Source: Anniella stebbinsi
Taxonomy: Eukaryota; Chordata; Lepidosauria; Squamata; Anniellidae
Reading direction: 5' to 3'
Assembly (NCBI GenBank): GCA_029215795.1
Contig: JARDYH010000002.1
Span: 293,105,973-293,169,972, forward strand
Length of the DNA: 64,000 nucleotides
The notes beneath the pieces were generated by a model. The model saw nothing but the letters and a program-made list of their open reading frames with translations. It did no database searches and had not been told where the DNA came from. This document shows, piece by piece, positions 22,645 through 33,853 of this stretch. Both the position numbers and the translations under genes were made by a program. Numbering within the stretch: the stretch's first letter is position 1; the number at the start of each line of letters is the position of its first letter.

Positions 22645-23405
22645 TATGGATTCGAGTGGACTGAATAAGGGTGAGTAAACTGAAGCTCAATCCTGATAAT
22701 GCAGAGGTACTGTTGGTTTGGTGATTATCCAACGAGATGGTGTTCAACCTGTTCTGGATGGGTTTGCACACTCCCTAAAAAAGGATGCTGGGATATCCAG
22801 CTTTGCCTTTAGAGGTAGCCTGATGAAGGTTAACCATGCTTTGGCAATCTCCAGCTTAGACTACTGCAAGTTACAGTATGTGGGACTGCCTTTGATGACT
22901 GTTCAGAAACTACAGCTAATGCAAAATGCAGCTGCCAGGTTGCTAATTAGGTTCAGGAAAAAATATGCATTGGTTTCCAGTTCATTTCTAATTAAAATTC
23001 ATAATGCTGGTACTTATAAAACTGTACATGGCCTGGAACTAGGATATCTGCAGGAACAGGTACCAACCTGCCCATGCTGCTTCATGTTTTGGAGCTCTCC
23101 TCAGGGTATCTCCATGGAACAAGATACTATGCAGGGTAACAAGAGAAGGCCTTTTCTGTGGTGGCATCACTTCCATGGAAATCTCTTCCCTAGGAGACTG
23201 GGCTGGCACCTACATTGTTATCTTTTCAGCACCAGGCACAAACATTTTCATTTCCCTGAGCTTTTAACATGTGATGAAATGTTAGTTACAGTGTTGCTAT
23301 TCTGTGTCCCCCCCCACACCCTGCTATTTTCATTTTTTATGAGTCTGTATTTTTATGATTCCCTGATCATTTGCTGTTGAATTGCAGAATATAAGTTTAT
23401 TAAAT
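22486..23405 (+). pseudogene. L2-like LINE ORF2 fragment (reverse transcriptase), disrupted
   Basis: This is the 3' part of a non-LTR retrotransposon ORF2. The catalytic reverse-transcriptase motif YADD is encoded at 22579-22590 (context HQYADDIH). It is followed by a (TC)n tract at about 22591-22641 that replaces or expands the next codons. A typical LNPD-AEVLLV block comes after it. The long frame at 22718-23380 then carries SSLDYCKLQYVGLP, KLQLMQNAAARLLI and a worn TVHGLELGYLQEQV block. These correspond to the family pattern LDYCN-LYxGLP, LQ-VQNAAARLL, YKALHGL. Stops and frame changes before 22718 show that it is inactive. The end near 23405 has AATATAAGTTTATTAAATCAA-like tail sequence. 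A CR1-type LINE is the alternative. Confidence 0.75.
22591..22641 (+). repeat. (TC)n microsatellite inside the LINE fragment
   Basis: About 50 bases of pure CT dinucleotide directly follow the YADD codons. The tract creates the artificial Ser-Leu and Arg-Glu runs in open frames on either strand. Confidence 0.9.
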
Positions 23406-23478
23406 CAACAAACAGACAAAAACAATGAATTAAAGTTGATTCATACACAGTGGATTGGATCCTAAGGTAAATTGACAT

Positions 23479-23600
23479 AGGGTTCAATCCTATGCATGTT
23501 TAGACAGAAAAGAAGTCCTATAACTCCCAGCATTCCCCAACCAGCAGGGCTGGCTGGGGAATGCTGGGAGTTGTACGATGTTTTCCTGTCTAAACAGTAA
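23479..23600 (+). mobile_element. Harbinger-type MITE, 'CCTATGCATG' family, copy 2
   Basis: GGTTCAATCCTATGCATG at the left, with a very clean internal palindrome around CAGCATTCCCCAACCAGCAG and GGGGAATGCTGGGAGTTG. The right end stops at CTGTCTAAACAGTAAG without the expected ATGCATAGG, so the last bases were lost. Confidence 0.7.
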
Positions 23601-23604
23601 GATA

Positions 23605-23987
23605 ACAAGAATGCCCTTGGGCACACAACTGTAAGTCATGTTGAGTAATTACAGTTTTTTAAAAAACCAACTTGAACAATCAAAGATAGTTAACAATCAA
23701 ATTAGATTTATATGAATCATAAGTATATTGAAACTGTCCAATATGTACATATAATTCCTATTATACACACAAATTGATGTGATACATAATTCAACTGAAA
23801 ATTCTTCTGAGTACTGTTAATTGTGTATTATATAATGAAACAATTTAATAAACAAACAATTTAATAAACAATACAATCCTGTTTCACGTTTTGGTTTCTT
23901 CAATAATGCCATGTAGATACTGTAATAAAAAGAAAAATTTCAAACGCCTGTCCCATGTTCATTTATCTAATATTGACAACCAAACAA
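23605..23987. other. Unassigned AT-rich DNA
   Basis: Nothing recognisable apart from short AT-rich direct repeats such as CAATTTAATAAACAA near 23845-23870. Confidence 0.4.
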
Positions 23988-24419
23988 CATACTTATTTAG
24001 TAACAGCATATCATCCCCACCTATTTACTCACCAACAAGTTTTGTCTGGAAAAGTCTTTCCAAGTATTGTACTGTTTTCTTAATACTTGGCTGCTATATC
24101 CTGTTTATTGGAAATTGTATTTAAGTCACAAAATCACTAACAGCTGTTGGACTGCTGACTTGCCAAAACTATTCATTTCCTACATACTGAAGCAAGGTCT
24201 GTTATTTCTTTCCTTTGGTATAGATTTAATATCTACACTATTCTCAGCTAGGAGGATGCATATAACTAACAGTGTTATGGTTTTGTCAGTAGATTTCCAA
24301 TAAACAGGATATAGCAGCAAAATATTAAGAAAACAGTACAATACTTGGAAAGACTTTTCCAGACAAAACTTGTTGGTGAGTAAATAGGTGGGGATGATAT
24401 GCTGTTACTAAATAAGTAT
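23988..24419. repeat. Near-perfect 130-bp inverted repeat with a 170-bp spacer
   Basis: The left arm (about 23988-24118) begins ATACTTATTTAGTAACAGCA and ends CTGTTTATTGGAAAT. The right arm (about 24289-24418) is its reverse complement, with only one or two mismatches seen (for example ATACTTGGCTGC against ATATTTTGCTGC). The spacer holds no recognised repeat. There is no ORF worth calling. The right arm abuts the LINE fragment that starts at 24420. Confidence 0.8.
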
Positions 24420-25200
24420 CACAGTGAACTACCGAAGGCTCTAAAACTGGGTTCAAGGGGAAAGGTGTCTGGGTTAGACCCCTTACCACCCTGAACAGTT
24501 CTGCTGGACGCGAATTTGCAGACGCAATGCGTACAAAGAAAAAAGTTTCTTCGCTGCACGTATTGCCACCCCATAGGATGTTGTCTATGTCGTGTTTTGT
24601 CGGACATAAATTGAGTTTTCTGCCATCGGCACTCCAGTCATCGTCCTTCCCACTTCAACTCCCTGAGATCTTTTGTATACCAAGGTGCCTGATTGGAAGC
24701 GGGTTGGAGAGGACGTTTGGGGAGATCATGTCGATAGCCCTAGTTAGGTCTAGATTCCATCTATTGACCAGGGGTTCTATAGGATCATCGTCGATACCAG
24801 CCATAGAACCCTCTAAGGCTTTCTGAGCAAGTTGCCCTGCTACCTGTTCTCATCTGAGAGGGGGAAGGCGTGCCACCTGCTCAGCTAACCAGCCTCGTAG
24901 GACAGCATCCTTCATCTCTTTGGGCACTGGGGTGACTGAACTGAGAGTTAAGGACATGTCAGCCATTTTTGCTTTATGCTCTGCATTCATTTTCCGTCAA
25001 TAAATTCTGTCATTCTTTCATACAAGTGGACTTGAGTCATATTGGTATCCTCGAATCTGATTAGGGTGTGGGTTCTGGCAGGACCAAGCCCCAGATTTAA
25101 GACACCACCCCACATTGTTTCGGAGGGCCTCCCCTGAGGCTTTTCAGAGGGCACAAGACGGTTTGCAGGATGGAAGAGGGGACTGGAAATGTTTGTTCTG
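24420..25200 (-). pseudogene. L2-like LINE ORF2 fragment, endonuclease-RT linker region
   Basis: On the minus strand the sequence encodes, in several frames, blocks typical of the segment between the endonuclease and the reverse transcriptase of L2-like LINEs. These are WNLDLTRAID, then WYTKDLRELK-like and DDDWSADGRK pieces, VRIASANSRPAELFRVVRGL and a proline-rich FPLNPVLEPS. The last two correspond to the family pattern RIASAxSRPAELFRVVxxLTxP. Frame changes and stops are frequent, so it is inactive. It is not contiguous with, and is opposite in strand to, the fragment at 22486-23405, so they are separate insertions. Confidence 0.6.
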
Positions 25201-26680
25201 TAAACTTTCTTAGGTTAACTTATTTTACGATCTAAGCCAGTGATAAACAACTTCAGTCTGGAGGGGCTCCTTTTGACAAGCTACAGAAGCAAGAACAGAT
25301 ATTGTAAGTAAAAAGTAAAAAGAACCAGATAATCATAGAAGAACACAAAATACAAAACATTTCATATTTGGCCACTCTAAGTGCTTCTCAGTATGAAGCT
25401 TTTCAGAGTACTTACAGAAACAAAACTTATTCTCACAAAAAAAGGCTTTTTGGCAAACACATTCTTTCATTGGTACCTAATATATGTTAATTAATTAGGA
25501 GAAGAAGAAACTGTGGAGGACTTCGCCACATTCAGTGTTTTATAAGAACTTCTTTTTAAAAAAAGAAGTTACTGAAATTGCAGCAAAGGTTTAGTAATTG
25601 CTGCCATGTACAATCCCCCCCGCCCCCCCCCCCCCCGGCCACATATCCTGCACAAACCCAAGTCTTAATATTCCCTTCTCTGCGTTAAGCGGCTCAATGG
25701 TATTAGCTTTTCTCTCTTTCAAATGGGATTCTTAATATCCACCTGAACAGCCCTCAGGGATGAATACACGGCCCATGCTTAAATGTCTTATTGATTTGCC
25801 AGATGCAGCATTCGTAAAAGACGGTATATAATAAGATCCATTAAGACTTAATTCCCAGATTAATACCTTCTCCACTGTTGATATAAGGGCATATACTGCT
25901 GTTTTGCAATATATGGAATTACAGTAAGAGATAGGCTTTGGCACCAGGATGATTTCCATAAATCATACGCTAAGAAATCCTATGACATGCACTTTTAATC
26001 TAAACATGGGCAATGAGACTGGAGTCCCAAACTAACCCGTATTTTTCTATCCCCACCTCTTTTATTTTAGTTTTTTTAAAAAACAGACGCCTCACATTCT
26101 CAGTTTTCGAACTGGGTTTTTTCCAGAAAATGTATCCCGATTGCCCATTTCTTCATAGAATTTGGATTTTTGACAGGAAACAGTTGGAGGCCTTCCTGGG
26201 CTAGCAAGACAAACCATTGCTCCTACAAATCTCTTTAGGCTTGCAGTTAACATAAAAGGCATGGGTCATGCAAAGCACAGCAATCACTGGTAACTAAGAG
26301 ATGCTGTCCTGATTGGAGGCTGAAAATTAGTTTGAACAAAAGAGCTGTGCAGAATTTGCCGAACGTGGAAGGAACTATAAGAAAAAGTGGTTGCATGTGG
26401 TAGATGTGGGAGTAATTTGGATGTGTTGATGAGGGGAACATTGGTCCCGTGCAGTGTAGGATTCCAGTAAACTGGTAATAAAAAGTAATTATGGGGAAAC
26501 ATCTGTTTTTCACACAGATATTGATGAACACTATGCATAAATTACATATGTACAATGGATTGGATCTAGGATCTGCCTTCTTTTGGCAGGACTCCACTTG
26601 CAGAAGGTGCCTCCTCCTGTTTTTCAGGGATCCCCCCTCTCCCCACATAGCACACCTCATTCCATTTGACACCCAACCTA
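25201..26680. other. Unassigned DNA with poly-C tracts
   Basis: No gene is recognised. A C-run of more than 20 bases (with one G) lies at about 25615-25637. The ORF at 26247-26729 on the minus strand has no recognisable domain. Confidence 0.4.
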
Positions 26681-26682
26681 AA

Positions 26683-27200
26683 GTGACCATATTTTGAAAA
26701 CTAAAATGGAGGGCACCCCAAGGGGGCATGCCTACCTCAACATACCAAACAGTCTGAGTGGGTGGGAGCCCCGAATGAAGGAGAGGTGTCTGGAAAGGCC
26801 TCGCTTTCCGGGGCCTCTAGAAAGCACGTCATCCCCCCGCGCCACACTAATCATGTGCTTTCCAGAGGTCCCGGAAAGCTTGCCAAGACTTGGGGGAGGA
26901 GAAGCATGCTTTCTGCGTCCTCTGGAAAGTGCATCATTCCCCTGCACCATGCTAATAGTGGCCACAGGACTTCTGGGAGAGGCAGGGAAGCCAGCGAGCG
27001 TTGGCTCCCTAGTGCTCCTGACTCCTGAGCCAACTCAGAAGGCAGCGTGACAAAGCTCTAAGCTGCCATCCTTCACTGAGACTTTGGGCTTTCGTTGGAC
27101 ATTATTAAAAATATTAAAGGTCCCCCCCCCCCCGGATCTCCCAGGAGGGAGAAAAATCCTGGGCAAATCCAGGGCTAGAGAGGTTACTGTGAGGAGTGAT
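26683..27200 (-). repeat. Probable hAT-like repeat, related to 63171-63512
   Basis: At its left edge is AAAGTGACCATATTTTGAAAACTAAAATGG, a worn form of the TAGGGTGACCATATTTTGG end seen at 45588. At its right edge CCTGGGCAAATCCAGGGCTAG reads, on the minus strand, like the start of the copy at 63171. The middle holds a loose repeat of CTCTGGAAAGCATGTC-like units, which generates long but meaningless ORFs on both strands. Confidence 0.45.
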
Positions 27201-28049
27201 GGGAATATTGCAACGTCATCAGCAATTTACAGGAAGGGGAAGTGTTGCAGTTAGTTATGGGCATAGCTAGGGTTAGGATCTCTATAGCCTACAGTTTCCT
27301 GCTCCTCCCCTTCTTTTCCCCTCCTCCTGTCTCTACCTTCCTCCACTGCTGGGAGCACATGTGCTTGCTCTCCCTCCTACCTGTGTAATAGATCAAATAA
27401 ATTTATTTTGAGACCCTATGCTGTGCTTGCATTTGTAAATGCAAGAATACTTGTGAGTAGAGATGTCAAATTCCCAGGCATTTTCATGCCATGGGAAAAA
27501 CAGTTTATTGGGAAAAAATGAAAATGTTGTGAAAAATGGGAAAAATAAGCTATACTTATTTTTTAAATGCATTTTAGAGATCTAAAGTCACTCTGCTACT
27601 TTAAGACAACCTTCCCTAACCTAGTGCCCTTCAGATAGTTTGGACTTCAGATCCCATCAGCCTCAGGCACAATAGTGATTCTACTCACATGTTGGGAAAC
27701 TGAGTATAAATGTCTATCAGTAAACTATACTTAAGATCAGTTATTTTAATAAGGAATGAAAGAAATAACTATGCTGGGAATCTTGCAGAGGGGATTCAAA
27801 ACATTTTTTACCCCATGGCTTGATTATTTCTAGACATTTCACATCTCTAGCCTTTCTATAAATAAAAGTCTCCTTATAACATCATTTGTAGAAATCATCT
27901 GGGGGAGGAGAGCAAAGGCTGGGTAACAATATATGAATATGCCTTAAATTCTAAAACGAAATATTTCGTAAGCCAAAGCTGTTTAATTTTTCCAGTTTTT
28001 TGGAATAAAACAAAAATGGTCCTCAGGAGGGAAAATGGTTAAAAAGTGG
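27201..28049. other. Unassigned DNA
   Basis: A small hAT MITE scrap (CCTTCCCTAACCTAGTGCCC) is at 27607-27668. Nothing else is recognised before the L1. Confidence 0.4.
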
Positions 28050-28733
28050 TGGGGTAATTTATGGACTTTTAATGGATGATACAAGGCAGACTACTTGATT
28101 ACCTTACTGGGAGTGAGTTTGGACTTGAAATAGAACAATATCAAGCCCCAGTAAACTTGAAGTCTAGGCTGACTGGCTGTGGCATAAGGAAGAGGATCCA
28201 GGCGGACGGAGGGAGGGGATAATTTACGAGCAACAAGGAGAGATGTTATAAGAAGTTTTTATTCCCACCCCCGCCTGGGTTAAACTCTCAAAAGAGTGTG
28301 TTATAGTGTCTGGAAGTGATTAAGTATCGGAGGGTCAGCGGAGCAGCAGCAAGAATCTTTGATTCTAAAAGCAAAACTAACGCGATTAGACTGTAAGCAT
28401 TGAAGCGGCGCCATTATTGAGGTGAGTTATGGACTTATAATTGAGGATTTAAGGCAGACTGGCTGATTAGGTTACTGGGAGAGAGACTGAGGGAAAGAGA
28501 ACTGAATATTGAGAAGATGATCAATGTCAATCCCCGGTGAACTTGTAGTCTAGTCTGACTGGCTTAGGTAAACAAGAGCACCAGGCTGACGGGGGGGGGG
28601 GGGATAATTCATGAGAAAGAAGGAGGGACGACAGAAGAAATCTTCTGCTCCCACCCCCGCCTGGGTTAGATCCTCAAAAGAGCGTGGTTCGGATCGTACT
28701 TGGCAGAGATTGACGCGCTTGGAGGAGCAAAAT
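28050..28733 (+). repeat. L1 5' UTR tandem monomers (promoter region)
   Basis: The 5' end consists of two head-to-tail units with an offset of 368 bp. ATGGACTT occurs at 28061 and 28429; GGCAGACT...GATTA...TTACTGGGAG, CCCCAGTAAACTTG / CCCCGGTGAACTTG and CCCACCCCCGCCTGGGTTA occur once in each. The first unit is complete; the second runs into ORF1. Tandem 5' monomers carry the internal promoter in some L1 lineages such as mouse, so this is the likely promoter region here. The first unit's start marks the element's 5' end. Confidence 0.75.
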
Positions 28734-29612
28734 ATGCCAGACATTCCAGATAAGAAGCCAGCAAAGAAATCTCCTGTAAAAAGCTCTACGTTACCAACTG
28801 CAGACCCAGTTGTAATTCCAAAGACTACCAGAGGAGGTCAGCCAGATCCAATGGATGAGTTAAAGGTTGATATCAATAAAATGCTCGTTGGTCTTGAAGA
28901 GCGCTTGGCTAAGCGCATTAACGATACGCAAAAGGAGCTTATGATGGGTTTAACGCAAGTGGTGAAGGATGTTGGGGTGCTGCAGACAGATACGAGAGCA
29001 CTGGCTGAAGTATGCAAGAAGCAGGATGACCAGCTGTCTCAACATGAACAACGCCTTATCGCTATGGAGGATCGGGATAGACGAGCAAATATCTGCATAA
29101 GAAAATATCCGGAACAAGAAAGAGAGAATTTAAAAGATTTAAGAGATACAATTCTGTCATGGATAAAAATACAACTTCCAGATTTGGCTTGGGACGAAGC
29201 TGATCTCGAACGGGTGCATAGAGTTGGTTTCAAAGGTAAAGGAGTGCTTCCAAGAGACATAATAGTTAAATTTGCAAATTATTATAAAAAAGAAAAATTT
29301 ATGCAAGCAATCAGAAAACAACCTCAACCAAAGATTCAAGCAACAGCAATTGAGATTTATCAGGATCTTTCCCCGCAAACCGTCCAGTGGAGGAAGAGCG
29401 TTAAGATCTGCACAGCAGCATTGAGGAAGAAATCGATAACTTACAACTGGGGATATCCAGTATTTTTGAGATTTGTTTGGTGTGGGAAGCAAGAAAGAAT
29501 AACATCATGTGAGCAGGGAATCGAGCTGTTGGAGAAGTTGGGCATAATCGATGCCAACGATCCGGGAGAAGTAGTCCAAGAAGAAGGAGCGGTTGGAGGT
29601 TCTAGTCAATGA
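28734..29612 (+). CDS. L1 ORF1 protein (RNA-binding chaperone)
   Basis: The product is the L1 nucleic-acid-binding protein, which coats the element's RNA and acts as a chaperone during reverse transcription. From the ATG at 28734 it is 292 residues. A lysine-rich N-terminus (MPDIPDKKPAKKS) is followed by a coiled-coil-like stretch (VDINKMLVGLEERLAKRIN to ALAEVCKKQDDQLSQHEQR). Then comes an RRM-like core with NICIRKYPE, LERVHRVG and PRDIIVKF, the YKKEKFMQAIRK motif that is the REKI-type signature, and a C-terminal domain. The frame is open 41 codons further upstream to 28611, but that part lies in the repeated 5' monomer, whose first copy has ACG at the corresponding position, so 28734 is preferred. 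The frame is intact. Confidence 0.88.
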   Translation: MPDIPDKKPAKKSPVKSSTLPTADPVVIPKTTRGGQPDPMDELKVDINKMLVGLEERLAKRINDTQKELMMGLTQVVKDVGVLQTDTRALAEVCKKQDDQLSQHEQRLIAMEDRDRRANICIRKYPEQERENLKDLRDTILSWIKIQLPDLAWDEADLERVHRVGFKGKGVLPRDIIVKFANYYKKEKFMQAIRKQPQPKIQATAIEIYQDLSPQTVQWRKSVKICTAALRKKSITYNWGYPVFLRFVWCGKQERITSCEQGIELLEKLGIIDANDPGEVVQEEGAVGGSSQ

Positions 29613-29882
29613 AAAGGGATTAGTGGGGAAAGGGGAAAGGAGAGGAGGGTCGGACTTCGCTCTGAGGGTTGGGCCGGGTTCCCCCCCCCTGAAGAGTTCT
29701 AAAATAATTGGGACCAGCGCCCAGAGGTCTGGTGAGCAGGGGGGTAAAAATGAGGGTAGGTGTGGGGGGAGGGAAGGGAGGGGGGAGGGGGTTCACCGAG
29801 GGTATGGGTGGGGGGAGGGAAGGGAGGGGGGTATGGGGTTCACTGACCGAGATCAATGTATTCATATGGCTGAAACTAAGAA
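29613..29882 (+). other. L1 inter-ORF spacer with duplicated G-rich tract
   Basis: The 270-bp gap between the ORFs contains two near-copies of GGGGGAGGGAAGGGAGGGGG followed by GGTTCACxGA (about 29765-29800 and 29812-29845). Runs of three or more G on the sense strand could form G-quadruplexes in DNA or RNA. The open frames seen on both strands here follow from composition and are not called. Confidence 0.6.
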
Positions 29883-32800
29883 ATGGAAAATAAATTGAGA
29901 TGTGCAACTTTAAATGTTAAGGGGCTAGGAACGGTGGTAAAAAGACGAAGAATTGAAACAATGTTGAAAAGAGAAAAAATTGATATAATTTTTTTGCAGG
30001 AAACTCATCAGATAAAGGAGGGGGTTAATGAGTTACGAATGAGGGAAATAGGAGTGTATGAAAAGTCATGTGGTACTTCTAAAGCTAGAGGGGTGGCAAC
30101 CATAATATCGAAGAAATGTGGTATTAATATTCAAAGTGTAAAGAAAGATAAGAATGGAAGGATCCTTATAATTTACTGTACGATGGAAGGGGAAGAATTC
30201 GTGCTGATTAATGTCTACGCTCCAAATGGGAATCAAATTGAATTCTTTAAAGAAGTGTTTGATATGGTGGGAGATTTAGGGGAAAAAAATATTGTGATGG
30301 CAGGAGATTTTAATATGGTACTTCATAAAGGGAAAGATAGGGATAACATTAGTAGAGATGCTAGAGGTGGGGGGAAGACGGAACTAGCTAAACTAATGGA
30401 GAGGAAAGAATTAATGGATGTATGGAGAGTATTAAAAGGAGAAGAGAGGAAATATACCTTTTACTCACCTAGATTTAAGAGTTATTCAAGGATTGATTAT
30501 ATATTTATATCAAAGAATATGCTATCAAACTTAATAGATTGTGATATAGGAGTAATAAAGATCACTGACCATGCATTAATGATGATGGAGATGAAGAGGA
30601 AGAAGGATTATAAACAAGCAAAGAGATGGAGAATGGATGGAAGAATTTTTAAAAATAAAAGTATAGTAGAGAAACTAAAAAAGGAAGTGCAGGAAATTTG
30701 GCAGATAAATGAAAAAGGAGTTAATTCGCAAGGATTATTATGGGATACAATGAAAGCAGTAATAAGAGGGATGTGTAGTAGGGAAATGTCCACACTTAAA
30801 AAGCAACAGGAAGTACTTAATAAAAACGCTGAAGAAGAGATAAGGAGACTAGAGGAGAGATTAAGAGAGACAAAAGATAAGCGGTTATATGCCCTAATTC
30901 AAGCAAAGAAAAAGGAATTGGAGAAAGAAGAAATAGAACAGGTTCAAAAGAACTTGTTGTATTTAAAGAGAGATTTTTTTGAATATAATAATAGAAATTC
31001 CAAAATGCTGGCTAGATCCACGCGGTCAGAGAAGGCTAAGAATATGATAGGGACAATTAGAGATAAATTAGGGAATAGATGTAATTTAATGAAAGATAAA
31101 TTAACAATTTTTCAGGAATTTTACAAAGAATTATATGCTTCAGAGGCGGTTTCAAAAGATAAGATACAGGAATATGTAGAAAGAAATTGGAAAATAAGAC
31201 TGGATGATCAAGATAAAGAGAGTATGGAAGCCTTGGTGACTGAGAAAGAAATTGAGGGAATTATTGCAAAACTAAAAGGAGGTAAGTCTCCGGGGATTGA
31301 TGGATTGGGGCCAGAATTTTATAAGATATTTAAGGATATTTTAATACCTAGATTATTAAAATTATATAATAATATAATAGAAGGAGGAATGACTCCGCCA
31401 TCATGGGATCAGTCCATGGTTATCTTAATACAGAAGCCAGGCAAGGATTTGACGGATCCAGCATCTTATAGACCAATATCTTTAATAAATCAGGATGCAA
31501 AAATATTTTCAGCAATAATGGCTAAAAGAATGGGTTCATTTATTTTTAAATATATAAAAAATGATCAATGTGGATTTATTGTAGGTAGGAAAATGCCGAA
31601 TTTAATTGGGAGAGTTATAAATATAATAAATATTATAAAAAAAGGAATTTAAAAGCAGGATTAGTAGCTTTAGATATTTTCAAAGCCTTTGATTGCGTGG
31701 AATGGCCAGCGTTAAAAATAATATTAAAAACATTTGGGTTTGGACATAAATTTATGGGAGTGATTAATCAAATGTATAAAAATAACAAAGCGGAAATAAT
31801 GGTTAATGATGGGTTAACACAACAAATAAATCTAGCTCGAGGAACTAGGCAAGGATGTCCACTTTCGCCGATCTTATTTGCAGTAGTTATAGAAATTTTA
31901 GCAAATGTAATTAGGGAAGATGAAAGATTAAAGGGGATAGGTAGTAATGATAAGATTAAAGTGAATATGTTTGCGGATGATACGTTATTGACATTAGAAG
32001 ATCCCCTAGAAAGCGGGGAGTTGATTCAGAAACATTTGAGAGAATTTGGGGAAATTACAGGATTACAAGTTAACTGGGGGAAGTCAGAAATGATGTTGTA
32101 TAATTATAACAAGGAAGAGATGGAGAAATGTAAAGCTAATTTAGGATTAGGATATAAAAACATAATATGATATTTAGGAGTTAATATAGACAGAGAATCA
32201 GATAGATTAGAGGAACTTAATTTTGTGAGGTTAAGAAAAGAGGTAGGGGAGAAATTACAGATATATAGAAAATTAAAATATTCTTGGTTTGGTAGAATAG
32301 CGGTTATTAAAATGAAGATATTACCTAAGATTAATTTTTTGTTTAGAATGTTACCTATTAGAATATCAGTAGCTGAGATTAAAAGTTGGCAAAATATGAT
32401 TAATGCTTATTGTAATGGGGATAAAAGAGCTAGGATAAATAAGGGGTTATGGTATAAGGCTCAAAAGAAAGGAGGTTTAGGACTTCCGAATATTAAGAAT
32501 TATTATATTGCTAATCAGTTAAGATATGTTATTTATGCTATTATAGGGGAACAAGACTTGGAATGGTTAGAATCGCAAACAGTAGAGATCGAATGTAAAC
32601 TGCGAAATATATTTTTTACTAAAATGCAAAAGAAAGAATTGAAAGTACTGGACAACCCATTGTTGGAAAATATATTAATGATCTGGGAGAAGTATAGAGG
32701 GAAGTTGATACCAGGGGATTCTCCGCTTGCCCCAGTTGTAGTAGTGGGAAACTTCCCAAGAGTATTAAAACCTGAGATAGAAGCGAGTCTGAAAGAACAA

Positions 32801-33730
32801 GACATTATTAAATTAAGGAACTGGATGGAAAAGATGAAGGATAGTGAGCATATTAAAGACTTATTTAAAGGACAAAAGATAGCGTGGTTCAAGTGTTTGC
32901 AATTGTTAAAATGGACACAGGAATGGAGGACAAAGAATAAGGAATGTAGAAATAATACTAGATTTGAAGATTTAATTGAACAATTGTGGGGAAAAGAAGA
33001 AGCTAGAGCTAAGAAAGGACTCACTAGTGAGATATATAAAATATTAATAGAGGAAGAATTTCAGGACTCACTTAAGGTTATAAAAGAGGTATGGGAAGAA
33101 GATATAAGGGGGAAAATCAATGAAGATAATTGGGGGAGGATATGGAATGGAAGAATGTTAAAGTTATTGTCGATTAGAATTAAGGAGCACTATTATAAGA
33201 CAGTTTGGAGATGGTATTTAACACCTGTTAGATTTCACCAGATTGATAAAAAATTGCCCAAGAATTGTTGGAGGGGGTGTCAGGAGGTTGGGACATATTT
33301 TCATATGTGGTGGAGCTGTGAACAAGTACAAAAATTTTGGGTAAGGGTTTGTAAAGAAATAAGCGATATAATTGGAAGTAGTTTGGAATTAAACCCGAAG
33401 TTAGCTCTACTAGCAATATGGGATAGTAGGAACAAGCATATAATAAATAAAGAACTGGTAAACAACCTCCTGGCACCTGTTAGAATACTGATTGCTAAAA
33501 ATTGGAAAGGGCAACGAAGTTATACAATAGAAGAGTGGTATAAAGAAATTTGGGATTTAGCTTTGAATGATATGTTGACTTGTAAAATGAAAATAAAGAG
33601 GGGAATGTCCAGGAAGAGTGATTTTGGGGAAATATGGACTCCCTTTTTGAATTATGTTTTAAGATCGGGAAAGGGACAATTGCCTTCAAAAGAATCATTA
33701 AAATTTTGGAAAGAGGATGAAGGATTATGA
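29883..33730 (+). pseudogene. L1 ORF2 (endonuclease-reverse transcriptase), two lesions
   Basis: ORF2 encodes the enzyme that nicks the target and copies the RNA. The N-terminal AP-like endonuclease looks intact, with N11, E40 (LQETHQ), D142 and N144 (AGDFN), D205 (RIDYIF) and D229-H230 (DHAL). Reverse-transcriptase blocks follow: GGKSPGIDGLGPEFYK, KDLTDPASYRPISL, the first catalytic Asp in LDIFKAFD (after 31670) and FADD at 31970-31981. The C-terminus has the Cys-rich CWRGC...GTYFHMWWSC motif near 33270-33320. Total span is about 1282 codons, the normal L1 length. Two lesions are seen: a one-base frameshift in the A-run at about 31637-31643, and an in-frame TGA at 32168-32170 just before YLGVN. 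The three open pieces are 29883-31652, 31697-32170 and 32225-33730. Confidence 0.92.
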
Positions 33731-33853
33731 GATGGTCTCGGATGGGGGGGGTGCACAGGGGGTAGTCGAGGGGGGAAGTTGTTTTATTTTATATTGTTTA
33801 TATTATGTGTATGTGTATGTTAAAATCAATAAAAAAATATTTTAAAAAAAAAC
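33731..33853 (+). terminator. L1 3' UTR, polyadenylation signal and A-rich tail
   Basis: The short 3' UTR holds a G-rich block (about 33743-33778), as often seen in L1 3' UTRs, then a T-rich stretch. AATAAA is at 33828-33833, followed by A-rich sequence to 33853. Confidence 0.75.

Larger units (their letters stand above)
28050..33853 (+). mobile_element. Nearly full-length L1 (LINE-1) retrotransposon
   Basis: A 5.8-kb L1 with all parts in order: two tandem 5' UTR monomers (28050-28733), ORF1 (28734-29612), a G-rich inter-ORF spacer, ORF2 (29883-33730) and a short 3' UTR with a G-rich tract, AATAAA at 33828-33833 and an A-rich tail ending near 33853. It moves by target-primed reverse transcription of its own RNA. 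ORF1 is open. ORF2 has one frameshift and one stop, so this copy cannot move by itself but looks fairly young. Clear target duplications were not found; AAAGTGGTGG before and AAAGGTGTGGTGG after are a weak candidate. Confidence 0.92.

Noticed and set aside
22718..23380. 220-residue ORF as a host gene
   Set aside because: It carries LINE reverse-transcriptase C-terminal motifs (SSLDYCK, QNAAARLL) and lies behind a YADD motif, so it is a retrotransposon fragment.
26694..27050. Overlapping ORFs on both strands as genes
   Set aside because: They lie in a repeat with internal CTCTGGAAAGC-type units that is also found near 63171-63512; no domain.
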